The position numbers and the translations under genes were made by a program. 64,000 bases of DNA from Azolla caroliniana (Eukaryota > Polypodiophyta). The stretch covers positions 7,936,001 through 8,000,000 of the forward strand of contig JBHGNT010000001.1 in the NCBI GenBank assembly GCA_043228905.1, written 5' to 3'. The notes beneath the pieces are model-generated. The model saw only the letters and a program-made list of their open reading frames with translations. It was not told the DNA's origin and did no database searches. Below, in pieces: positions 1-9,474 of this stretch. Position 1 is the stretch's first letter. Each line of letters begins with the position of its first letter.

Positions 1-2
1 AG

Positions 3-870
3 TGGTTATCCTTTTTGGAGAAACCGGATCAACCAGGAGTAGTCGAAACCGGAGACAACACTCCTCACCCAATCGTGCACGTCGGAGAAGTTCCTTTGAG
101 CCACGTCGGACAAAAGGGGAAACTGATAAACGTATTACACGTTCCGACAATCACGAAGAACCTGGTGTCGGTCGGATAGATCGTCGACCAAAGGATGCAG
201 GTGCGGTTTACGCACCTAGGGTGCTTCATCGAGGAAGAGGGCCAGATTATTGTGCAAGGGCGCAGAGACAGGAGGATGTTTATCCTCGACACCAATGACG
301 TCGGCACCGCTCTGTTTGCAAAAGGACAGAAGGTCGAATCGGACATCGACCTGTGGCACAAGCGGATAGGCCACATCAATTACCGGAGGCTTCAAGACCT
401 GCAAGCGAAACAAGTTTTTTTCGGTTTGCCGAAGTTCAGCGGCCTGAACGCCCAAGTATGTGAAGCCTGCCAACTCGGGAAGCAACACCGGCTTCCATTC
501 CCCACCGAACGTAACCAGAGCCGTAACAAGCTCGACCTTATCCATTCGGATGTGTGGGGACCGGCACAGAATGTTCGATATTTCGTCTCCTTCATTGACG
601 ACTATACGCGGCACACATGGATCTACCTCATTGAGCAGAAGAGTGAAGTCTTCGAGTGTTTCCGGAGTCTCCAAAGCATGGTGGAACGGGAATCGGAGAG
701 AAAGATCAAATGCCTACGGTCAGATGGCAGAAAAGAATACTTTTCCGGCCAATTCAACAGTTATCTGCAGCAAAAGGGAATTCGGCGAGAGTTCAATTGC
801 AGATACACACTGCAACAGAACAGTGTTGCCGATTCGGAAGAACCGGATCAACTCAAGGCCAAGAGGACGA
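3..870 (+). pseudogene. copia pol remnant: GAG-pre-integrase and integrase
   Basis: One frame runs from position 3 with a single in-frame TAG at about 176-178 (after LVSVG, where copia proteins usually continue with Q). The integrase zinc-binding motif is visible as WHKRIGH ... CEACQLGKQHRLPF, followed by the first catalytic Asp in HSDVWGP and FIDDYTR. The second Asp block is degraded: RSDGRKEY instead of the usual SDNGGE-type motif. The third acidic residue (Glu of the conserved NGVAERKNR block) sits exactly at a 1-bp insertion near 837-841. VA is followed by D in this frame, while RKNR continues in the next frame. The protein is dead: one nonsense codon, a damaged D-D-E triad and no RT. Confidence 0.85.
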
Positions 871-1142
871 GAAGGCAGCGAAAGTCAACGCCAACACGAA
901 GGAATCGGCGAACTGGAACGCACCGAAGTCACAGCAGCAAGGGAGCTGAATTGGGCCTGTTGAGCAGACAAGCCGACCGAGGAGGTCGAGGTGTGCAGAA
1001 CAAGAGGGGTCGCGGCAAACAGAACCGGACCGAACAAGGAGCGCAAGCAAGGCAGAGCGACGCCAGGAGAAGTTGGTTGGAAGAACCGACTGCCACAGAG
1101 GGTGACACTAGGATCCAACCTCAAGTTGAGCTTGAGGGGGAG

Positions 1143-1545
1143 TGTTGAGTGGCAAGCTCAACTGGAGCCAGATTGGCTGGATAAGCCTGAGCCGGTGAGC
1201 AAGACGGATCGGTAAGCCGGAGAGCAACCGAGCCAGCAAGCAATAGAGCCGGTTAGCCAAATCCAATCGGTAATCGGAAGCCTAGTATTAGTTTAGACTA
1301 CTAGGCAGATATAGTCTCGTAGTAAGTGTCAGATGCTCGTGTGAGCATTGAAGTACACGGTACTTCTGTCAGTCCCACGAGGACTTGTATAAATAGTGCT
1401 ACTGAGCACAGTTGTAAGTGAGAGAGTGTCTATATTGTTTTGAATATAGCTTTTACGTTTTTGCTCTCTCTGTCTCTCCCATGTACTCTATGTATTCTCT
1501 ACTTTCTCTGTTTTCTAACGCTTCCGCAAGTAATCGTTTACAACA
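1143..1545 (+). repeat. copia 3' LTR
   Basis: Starts TGTTG directly after a purine-rich tract (GCTTGAGGGGGAG) and ends CAACA, giving a 5-bp terminal inverted repeat and a length of about 403 bp. A TATA box (TATAAATA) lies near 1388, leaving a U3 of about 245 bp. Alternative 3' ends 3 bp further on are possible because of the CAACAACA run. Placement after the polypurine tract makes this the 3' LTR, not a 5' LTR; no primer binding site follows it. Confidence 0.75.
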
Positions 1546-2052
1546 ACAAAGTAGTCCTAAATCTTTAAGACTAATGGTAACCCCAATCGAAAAGGAACAA
1601 TTTTTGGCGAGCGAGTTATAAAAGTCACTTTTGTGTCGTATTACCTCATCTACTTGCACTTTTAGTTTTCTTCTCCATTTTTAATCTAAGCTAGAACTCT
1701 CTCTCCCATACTTTTGAAGTGACTGATTAGTGTTAAGTGTTATTTAGCCAAACTCTAATCGCTCCTCCTTTTTGTATTTGTTGTGGTGACTTTTCTATTT
1801 AACTGGGGTGTGGTTAGCATTGTTGCGTGCAATCTCTTTCACATGTGTATGTGTCTAGCATTTAATTAAGCCTTTGCAATGCATTAATTACTTCTTGATT
1901 AGATTTATCTTAGTGAAAGATGGGCGAGAGTTCACGAAATTAGGGTAAGCAAAGTTAGTGACTTGAGAGTGCTTGACAACTATGCTTGCTCAACTCAAAG
2001 GGGAATACAATGGCCTAGACCCCTTGGTGAGTGATATTGGCGTAGAGATATA
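1546..2052. other. spacer without a recognisable gene
   Basis: About 500 bp between the copia LTR and the LINE-A target duplication. Only short open frames and no protein motif. This is the left flank of the LINE-A insertion site; its continuation on the other side is 9267-9456. Confidence 0.6.
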
Positions 2053-2067
2053 ACTCCACTAATACAA
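2053..2067. repeat. LINE-A target-site duplication, left copy
   Basis: ACTCCACTAATACAA, identical to 9252-9266 after the A-rich tail of the element. Confidence 0.9.
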
Positions 2068-2970
2068 GAGCAAGGAGAATGGCGAGGAGCAGGAGCATAG
2101 CATGGCGAGAAGAGGAAATGGCGGGCAGGAGCAGGAGCACGCGCGTTGGCTAGCAATGCGCCATAGTCTAGGTTCTGCTTCTTGAGGAGAGAGTGTGCAA
2201 CAGCTAACGCAGGAGGGAGTTTCAGCCGCTCGTTAGTGGTTGTCCTGTTCTGATCAGCAGTTGTTCTGCTCTAGTGTGCTGTCAGGTACCTGCAACCCCC
2301 CTCCCCCCAATAGAAAATAAATAATAATAATAATAATAAACAAAAAAACGACAAAAATAAAATAAAAAAAGGGAAGGAAAAAACAAAAAACAGAATCGAT
2401 AGAGTGCTATGGTGGGAGGAACCAAACTTCCAACATAACCCACTTTGCTACAAGGAGGAGGAATAGATCTTGACATCACATTGTCGTGCCTTACGGCTCC
2501 GGATCGTTGCGTGAGTCGGGTGGGAACCACTAGGGTTTTGGACTAGGAGGAAAGAAAATTCTAAGGCAATTAAGAATATGAAATATATTGTAAGAAAGAA
2601 AGATATGAAAACTCGTGAATCCCACGAGTATAGTGTATTAGTGAGTAATCAAATTAAGAGAGAAAAAAATAGTTAGCAAATTCGTGAATCCCACGATTAT
2701 ATTATATTAATCAACCCTTGTAAAATAATCAACAACCTCTATACATCTTTCTCTTTTCCTTATATAGTGTTGGAAGAGTCTAAGTTTTTCACATGCAAGC
2801 ATCATGCTTTTCCTATCTTTAGTTTTCATGCACATTGCATGTGCATGATTAGCTTTTTATCTCATCTTTTCTTTTTACTCGAGTGTCTATGCATGAATAA
2901 CTTTTTTGTACAATGCATCTCTAGAAAGTTTACATGGGATAAAGTTTAGTATAACTTTAAAATTCATAAT

Positions 2971-3045
2971 ACGCTAGTATAATGATAAGGCTTAACATTA
3001 TTAACATGGAGGTGCAAGGTTCGAATCTTGCCCTATGCATGTAAT
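2971..3045 (+). repeat. tRNA-derived SINE-like head
   Basis: A-box-like GCTAGTATAATGATAAGG (about 2973-2990) is followed about 27 bp later by GGTTCGAATC (3018-3027), a good B box. The spacing and the AGGTGCAAGGTTC stretch match a second copy on the minus strand at 7597-7655. It lacks the folding arms of a real tRNA, so a SINE head or tRNA pseudogene is the best call. It lies inside the LINE-A leader, so it is nested. Confidence 0.45.
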
Positions 3046-3091
3046 ATATATATTTTTATACTTTCTTCTATTTACAAATATGTCTCTTCAT

Positions 3092-3112
3092 CCGGTGAGA
3101 GACTCTCACCGG
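3092..3112. repeat. perfect short palindrome flanked by direct repeats
   Basis: CCGGTGAGAG and CTCTCACCGG pair perfectly around one A. The two sides carry TTCTATTTACAAAT-like direct repeats (about 3064-3078 and 3115-3134). Confidence 0.6.
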
Positions 3113-3159
3113 CCTTCTATTTCTATTTACAAATCGTACAACTACGTCGTACTTCCTTT

Positions 3160-4137
3160 GTATGTAGGTTTCTAGCAGGTCAACCAAGTCGTGGCATGGT
3201 TCGGGGCATGCTCCCAAGTGGCTGTGATGGAAAAAATGCCTTCGATCAAGCGCGTCAGGGGTTTAGGGAAAATTTTCTTCCACATTGAATTGGGTGATGG
3301 CGCAATGGCGCAACTATTGGTAGAGCTCAAGGTACTTGCATTGGAGTACAACAAGGTGTTGCTCCAACCGTGGTCACTAGGGTTCAATCCAATTGAGGAG
3401 TTACGGAAACTTAACAATCCTAGGGTGAATCACCGCAACATTTCCTAGCCTCCCTCCCCACTTGTGTCATCTGCTCCCTTTTTTTGGCGAACAAAAAGGG
3501 ACAATTTGCCCTAAAAAATTTCCATGGCAAATACTGTAGAGGAGGTGCCCAAGCTACGCATCTTAGTGCCTTCCCTCCAATGGACTTCCAACAAGAATTA
3601 GGCTCTACTTTGAGGAGCTAGGTCTCACAATGGTGAATGTGGTTTATGAGGGACTCCCTGGGCAGTGTTTCATCTACAAACAGAAAGGACACCTAGCTAA
3701 GGAATGTCCTCGTAAGATTGGAAAGGGAAGCTCGGGACCTCGAACCTCCGGGAAGGCCGCGTCAACCAAGGACAACGAGGCTCCTTGGCAACCTGTTAAG
3801 AAGCATGGGAATCTTGGAAGCCTAGGTGTAGCCTCGATTAGTGAAATTGTGGATCCGGACATCCAAAATCAAGGGCAAAGGGAAGGGTAATATAGGCAAA
3901 CCATCACCTGGTTTGGTGACAACTATTTGGGATAGAGGGGTGCAGGATGTGCAACAGCTTAGGAGCCAAAATGTATTGCGGGAACTATTTGAAGTGGGTC
4001 GGGAACGACACAACGAGAATCCCTTAGGGCGTCTGCAATCTATTGTGGAGTCCCTACCCCCCGAAGCAGTTGGTAGTTTGCCCCATGACATGGGGGTCGG
4101 CCCCGACATGGACGTCAACCTCACCGTCTTCGGATGA
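3160..4137 (+). pseudogene. LINE-A ORF1 (gag-like, zinc knuckle), broken
   Basis: ORF1 proteins of plant L1-like LINEs bind the element RNA. Here the peptide VCRFLAGQPSRGMVRGML in one frame, then KIFFHIELGDGAMAQLL in the next, aligns with ORF1 of LINE-C (ICQLLGGRPSKGML...; NYYHVILEEGHNVQEIL), so a frameshift lies near 3210-3230. A further gap precedes the zinc knuckle at about 3667-3710: C-F-I-Y-x4-G-H-x4-C. The second Cys of the C-x2-C pair is a Tyr, so zinc binding should be lost. The final frame ends with TGA at 4135-4137, which overlaps the ORF2 ATG at 4134. The true start codon cannot be fixed. Confidence 0.75.
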
Positions 4138-7100
4138 GGATCCTAACGTGGAATATATAGGGCCTTGGTGGAGGCCGGCATAATCAAGAGTGTAGAAGAT
4201 ATCGGGAGGAGTTGAATCCCCTTAATATTGGGGGCAACATTGACATATTGCTTTTGCAGGAACACCACCTCTCTCAAGAGAGAGCTCAAAGCCTAGTAAA
4301 CCCCTTGTTGGGTGGGTGGACCACGTGATGGTCGGCTGCACAGGGTGACCTCCACCGAAGAGGAGGGATCTACATCTCGATCAGCGATAAGGCCCATACA
4401 AAGTAACATCACATGGCACACTGGTGGCTGGTAGAGCCTTATATGTGCATTTGAAATGGAATCGCCTACAGATTGGGGTGTTAAACATTTATGAACCTAA
4501 CTCATCCCCCGAGAGAGCAATCTTCTAGAGGATGTTAGCGTCAACATTGCCTGATGTCAGGTGATTTCAACATGACTGAGCACCTGGGAGATAGGAAAGG
4601 GGGGACCCAGATTCATGGTACGGAGCTGGATTGATGGGCTTTCCTAATTGGAAAAATCAGGGTGAAGGATACATGGGGCTCTTCGCTTAGTAGGTGCTCA
4701 CATTCGTTACACTTCTCCCGAGTTGCCACGAATGCTAGGGTTGGTAGTCTTGCACGGCTAGACCGCATATACATCAACTCATCCCTTGAAGAGATGAGGG
4801 GGATCCTTTGCTATCATGGCAGGTCTTACCTTCTCTGATCACCAACCGATGAGACTAAACCTTAACCCAGCCTGCGGTAGCAAGGGGAGTCTCAATCTGA
4901 AAATCCCCACAAACATCATGAAGAGTGCAGAGGTGAAGGCAGGTCTACAGAGTACATGGCGGGAGACCATTGTAAGTGAATCGGCCAGTGAGGATTTGCA
5001 GAAAAAATTGCCCGTCTCCTCTTCCTTACAACAGGAAACCAAACAGGCCCTCCAACAAGTCTGAGCCATTGAAACAAAATTACGGAAGTCCGTTGCGGCA
5101 ACGCAATGGTTGCTACAAGCAGACCCTGGTTGCAATTGGTCTAGAGCTAAGTTGGAGGAAGCAAAGATGAAGCTGCAGGAAAGGACATTGGGAAAGAACT
5201 GAATGCTATTTCGAAGGACCACAACATGGTGGGCTAGAACAGACGACAAGGTCAACCAACATTTCTTTCATTCCAGGGCACCCAAGGGTGGTGGTGGACG
5301 TATACAAGGGCTGCGCAAACCAGACGGCTCAATAACGGAGGACGAGGATGAGATTTTGCATATGGAAACACTATACTATCGCAACCTACTCGCACCTATG
5401 CATATGCGGCAAAACACGGAGGTGGTTGATAGGGTCATGGCTTGCATTCACCCCAAGGTAACTCAAGAGATGGAAGTTGTGCTCGATAGCCCCATTTGTC
5501 GATTAGAACTCTCAGAGGGCAAGGAATTGTGGAGAGGAGCATGCCTTGGCCCCGATGGTCTCTCACGAGATTTTTTTGAGATTCATTGGGAAAGTGTTAT
5601 CTCGTCATTGGAAGCCAGGGTTCAGGAGATTTGGACCTCAGGAACGATGCCGACAGGTCTGGCTGAGGGGATGATCTATCTCATCCCCAAAGCGGTAGGG
5701 CGAAGCGTAGAGTTATCCTAGTGGCGTCCAATCATGATCCTTAACACGATATACAAGATTCTCGCAAAAGTCCGAGCTCGGCGGATAGCAAGCTTCTTAC
5801 CAGACATCATACATGAGACTCAAACAGGGTTTATCAAGGGTAGGTGTATCTTTGATAATGTGCTACTTCTCTGGGAAGTTATGGCATTGGCAGATCGCTC
5901 TGTATCGAGCTCGACTATTCTGATGTTAGACTTTGAGAAGGCCTACGATAGGGTATTATGGCCCTTTTTGGAAAGTGTGATGAGAGCTATGGGCCTACCC
6001 CAACAATGGAGCAATTGCACTTCTGCACTCTTTCGGACTACTACAAGTAGCGTGTTGGTAGCTGGTGCTAGGGGCCCCGCCTTCCAACTACATCGCTCAG
6101 TGAGGCAAGGTTGTCCCCTAGACCCATATCTCTATCTATTTTTAACTAAGCCTTTCTCTGCCTACTTACAAGCACCAAGCAGTGGACTGAACATCTCCAA
6201 TGCGATTGAAGATCTTCTGTTATCTGAATATGCCAACGATACGATGACCGTCCTTTTCTTGTAGGCGATGATGAGAATTTTCAGCGGGTTGAACATCTTG
6301 TCGAGGACTTTTGTCAAGCCGCTCGTGCCAAGGTCAATTGTGATAAAAACCAAGGCCTTATGTTCAATGAACAAGAGAAACCAAGGTGGCAACCCCGTGC
6401 TGATTTTACATGGGTCCCTGATGGGACGACATTAAAGTATCCCCAAGGGAGTGCAATTGTCCCATGTGCAAGCCAAACAAGCAGGAAGTTGAACCAATGG
6501 AGTAGATCTAAATTATCCTTCACTGGTAGGGTCCTTATTACGAACCAAGTGATGCTCGCTACCACGTGGCACTTAGTGTCTTGTTGGATTATGGACCCTG
6601 CACGTTTGCACGCGATTAAGGCTTCCATCAGGGGGTTTATATGGTCATGTAAGGACAACCCGATGGCTACCGCCAGAGTGTCATGGCATTGGTTAACACA
6701 ATTGCGGGCCAAAGGGGGGCTTGGCCTCATAGACCCCTAAATGCAGAGCCGAGCATTGCTAGCCAAAATGGCTGTTCAATGCCTCCTGCCAAGTAAGGGG
6801 TGCTAGAAGGTACTATTTCGCAACAGGTTGCAAGCAGGGACTCCCAAGTATGGTAGGCCTTGGCATGACTCCTTGAACTAGTGTTGCACGAGCGGAGTCC
6901 CACCCAAGATGGCTTGTCAACCGAAGGACATGTGTTTGAACTCCATCTTGCGGGCATGGTGTCACGTACGACATCATTTGGTCAAGCACACCGTAGAGAC
7001 ACTAATCGAGTGGTCTAGACAACCATTATTTTGGAACCCTCAGGTGCGAACAAGTGACGACATGATGTTAGGGCAACTTAAGGGCCTAGCATGGGGAAAG

Positions 7101-7462
7101 TTGGCGCAAAGGCTCCACTCTATAGATGATTGGAGACGCACGGTTGCTTTAGGAGGAGCCCATGAGGCCCCGTTCCCTCCCCTCAAGGGAGCTATGAAAA
7201 TGCGGAGATTGAAAGTTGAGGCAGTTGATAGGGTTCCGATGGGGGAGGTGAGAGAAGATCCATGGTTCGGTCTATTTGATGAGGTTGGAATGGTTAAGTT
7301 GTTGAAGCGCACAAGCGAATCGAGAAGAGATACAATTTTTGGGGAGAGTCAGAGTAGGGACTCTTGGCACCCAATCCGACTGGTGGCGTAGGTTGATAAC
7401 ATCTGGAAGACAGACCCAGATGTTCCTAAGGTGGAACCCCATTGGAAGTTATGGGTATACGG

Positions 7463-8124
7463 TGTCGTGATGTGGCATGTCTAGTGCGAGAAAAACTCAA
7501 AAATTGAGGATCCACGCACATTTCACGAATACTTGTAAAAATGAAAATAAATAAACCTAAGTCACAATGGCATTGAGTGCATGTAGAGGGTTGCAAGTAG
7601 GTTTTGAACCTTGCACCTCTAAGGTAAGAGGCAATTACCTTACCACTAAAGCTACTACTAAGTGCTTTAGATGTTCTATATTTCTTTCTCATATTCAGTA
7701 TTCCGAAGGAAACAAACGAACAAAACCGTGTACACAAAACCACGGTTTTAAGCCCATGGTTTCCTGCATGTCACAAAGCAAAATTGTGTGCACAGAAACC
7801 ATGGCTCCAAGCCCATGGTTTTGTGCATGGACAAACCTATAAAACCCCTAGTACGGCTTGTGTAAGGGGGGCTCAATATGATATGACCTTCATCATCACC
7901 ATCAATAATATAAGCTTCTATTTCTTCTTCTTCGCATCTATCTTGTAATTATTTATCTACTTCTCAAAGTGTACAATCTTCAATCTTCTCAAGTGTAATA
8001 GGTCTTCCTCCAATCTTACATTCACATCGTCCTCTTCTCAATACCTTGACGGACATCCTCCTTGGTCCAAGACCCTGGTGGTCCCGCTCAAGCGAAGCAC
8101 GCTCGCACGCGCATCTTCGCGACA
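7463..8124 (+). mobile_element. solo LTR nested in LINE-A ORF2
   Basis: A 662-bp block interrupts the LINE-A ORF2 between two peptides that are adjacent in LINE-C. It begins TGTCG and ends CGACA (terminal inverted repeat) and is flanked by ACGG at 7459-7462 and ACGGT at 8125-8129, consistent with a 5-bp target duplication that has lost one T on the left. A TATA box (CCTATAAAACC) lies near 7837. Upstream, the U3 contains repeated AGCCCATGGTTT and CCATGG motifs at about 7750-7830. There are no internal coding sequences, so recombination between LTRs has removed the body. Gypsy or copia origin cannot be told from the LTR alone. Confidence 0.75.
7597..7655 (-). repeat. tRNA-derived SINE-like head, minus strand
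   Basis: Read on the minus strand: TAGCTTTAGTGGTAAGG (A-box-like, about 7638-7654), then AGGTGCAAGGTTCAAAAC (B-box-like, about 7601-7618). It shares AGGTGCAAGGTTC with the copy at 2971-3045. It sits inside the U3 of the nested LTR. Confidence 0.45.
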
Positions 8125-9251
8125 ACGGTTGTCGTCCCCTCGTTGAACTAGAATGGGACCCAAGGGATTTCAAGTGGAAACATGATGGCAGACTCCGCCA
8201 TTTCTTCAAGTACAACACTAAATTGGGTCGGACTTTGGAACTGCAGCTAGACGGCCCCTTACGCAATGGCCAGCGAACATTGGGTGTCCCTGATGAGGTG
8301 CTCATTACCTTTTGGAAGGGTCTCTAGCATCTCCACATGCCTGAAAAGATCAAGCTCTTTTGGTGGCAAATCGGTCATAATGTGGTTCTTGTTGGCGAAT
8401 GGCTAGGTAAACGTGGCGGCCCGTTAGGTTGCCCACTTTGCTCTTCACCTATTGAGACTCTGAGACATTGTCTATGGGATTGCTCTCAAGCTCAAAAGGT
8501 ATGGGATAGAGTGACTCGCCTCCTTGCGGCATGTTAAGCAGAAGGAACAACATCATAGAGTGTTGCGGCATGGATTGATCACTCGGTTGATAGGTGGACG
8601 GTTGCCTTCAATGCGGATAGTTGGTGTTATGTATGCACGAGAGGCAAAATTGTCAAGATCCGTTTTGAGAGAGGCTTGCAGTCCACATCCCCTAGGTTCT
8701 GGAAATTTGGATGTTGATCACAAGCTTCTCCCTGTGGTATGTATGGAAAGCGCGTTGCCTAAAGGTCTTCCAAGATCTGGTACAGCCCCCGAAGGAAGTG
8801 ATCATGGACATATGGTTTGCGCTTATCAGCTACCAACACGAGCAATTGGACGCGGTTTGCAACCATTCCAACGATATGGTCACTGCCCGTTTGTGCTTTT
8901 GGCAGAAACGGTGCAACACTCCTATGGTGACACAAGGAGGAAGTGGCCCGAGGTGGAACTACCAACCCCCACGCTAGTTATTTCCTACTCACCTGCCACC
9001 ACCCTCCCTTCGTTGTAGGCCCCAGGAGTTGGCTCGTACTAGCCAACACTGAAGAGCACCTTTTTTAGCTATAGGTATCTACTTACATTAAGTAGTCAGT
9101 ACGAAAGGCTAGGTAAGTAGTCTCATTTTCTTGAACTTGATCAGACGGAGATTCCCTGATTTGTGTATAAGCCTCCTTGTACAGTCTCTTTGTAATAATC
9201 CTTCCTAACAAATGGGAAAGTAGCTTCATTTTGGAAAAAAAGGAAAAAAAG

Positions 9252-9266
9252 ACTCCACTAATACAA
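9252..9266. repeat. LINE-A target-site duplication, right copy
   Basis: Identical to 2053-2067; follows directly on the A-rich tail. Confidence 0.9.
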
Positions 9267-9456
9267 AGAAATCTGCTTAGTGAGAACACCTAGAGCCTAG
9301 AGGCGCCATATTGAGACAAAAGACAAACCTGAAAAATGGTGTGACACTAGAATGTAACCGAAAACTTTCAAGCAAGCCATTTTTTCATGTACATATAAAT
9401 GTGATTTCTTTGAGCACATGCCTAGGAAAAGAGATCCATGCCCTTAAATCTATATC

Positions 9457-9473
9457 AAAGAAAACAAGGTTTC
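9457..9473. repeat. LINE-B target-site duplication, left copy
   Basis: AAAGAAAACAAGGTTTC, identical to 12931-12947. Confidence 0.92.
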
Positions 9474-9474
9474 C

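Larger units (their letters stand above)
1..1545 (+). mobile_element. Ty1/copia LTR retrotransposon, 3' part, internally deleted
   Basis: The left edge of the window cuts into a copia element. In order are the end of the protease-linker region, a GAG-pre-integrase domain, an integrase core, about 270 bp of low-complexity charged coding remnant, a polypurine tract (about 1127-1142) and a 3' LTR. No reverse transcriptase or RNase H can be found between integrase and LTR, so roughly 2 kb of a normal pol is missing. The domain order protease-integrase, with integrase before the missing RT, is the copia order, not the gypsy order. The element cannot move by itself. The 5' LTR lies outside the window, so the target duplication cannot be checked. 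Confidence 0.88.
4134..9018 (+). pseudogene. LINE-A ORF2: endonuclease, reverse transcriptase, zinc finger; broken
   Basis: ORF2 starts MRILTWNI, the usual first motif of APE-type endonucleases, with a stop right after (tag for Q or W). LLLQEHHL, SGDFNMTE, RLDRIYIN and a SDHQP block follow across several frames. The RT is best preserved at 5203-6264: an in-frame TAG at 5719 before WRPI, then TGFIKGR, MLDFEKAYDRV (motif A), RQGCPL, and YANDT where YADDT is expected (motif C Asp to Asn). A frameshift at about 6260 leads into a frame open to 7391 apart from stops such as 6738. The coding sequence resumes after the solo LTR at about 8140 (LEWDPRDFKW) with a zinc finger CPLC...H...C near 8430-8480 and ends with the RWNYQPPR block. 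Confidence 0.85.
2068..9251 (+). mobile_element. LINE-A: full-length, decayed L1-like non-LTR retrotransposon
   Basis: The element carries a GC-richer 5' leader (2068-2290), an ORF1 with a zinc knuckle, an ORF2 with endonuclease, reverse transcriptase and a C-terminal zinc finger, a short 3' UTR and an A-rich tail (about 9230-9251). It is bounded by the 15-bp direct repeat ACTCCACTAATACAA at 2053-2067 and 9252-9266, the signature of target-primed reverse transcription. Without the nested LTR the element was about 6.5 kb. The leader is related to that of LINE-C (shared GGAGGGAGT(T/C)TCAGCCGCTCGT block at about 2211 and 40590). Many stops and frameshifts mean it is old and inactive. Confidence 0.9.

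Noticed and set aside
2971-3045. Functional tRNA gene
   Set aside because: A and B boxes are present but no acceptor, D or anticodon stems pair; called SINE-like instead.
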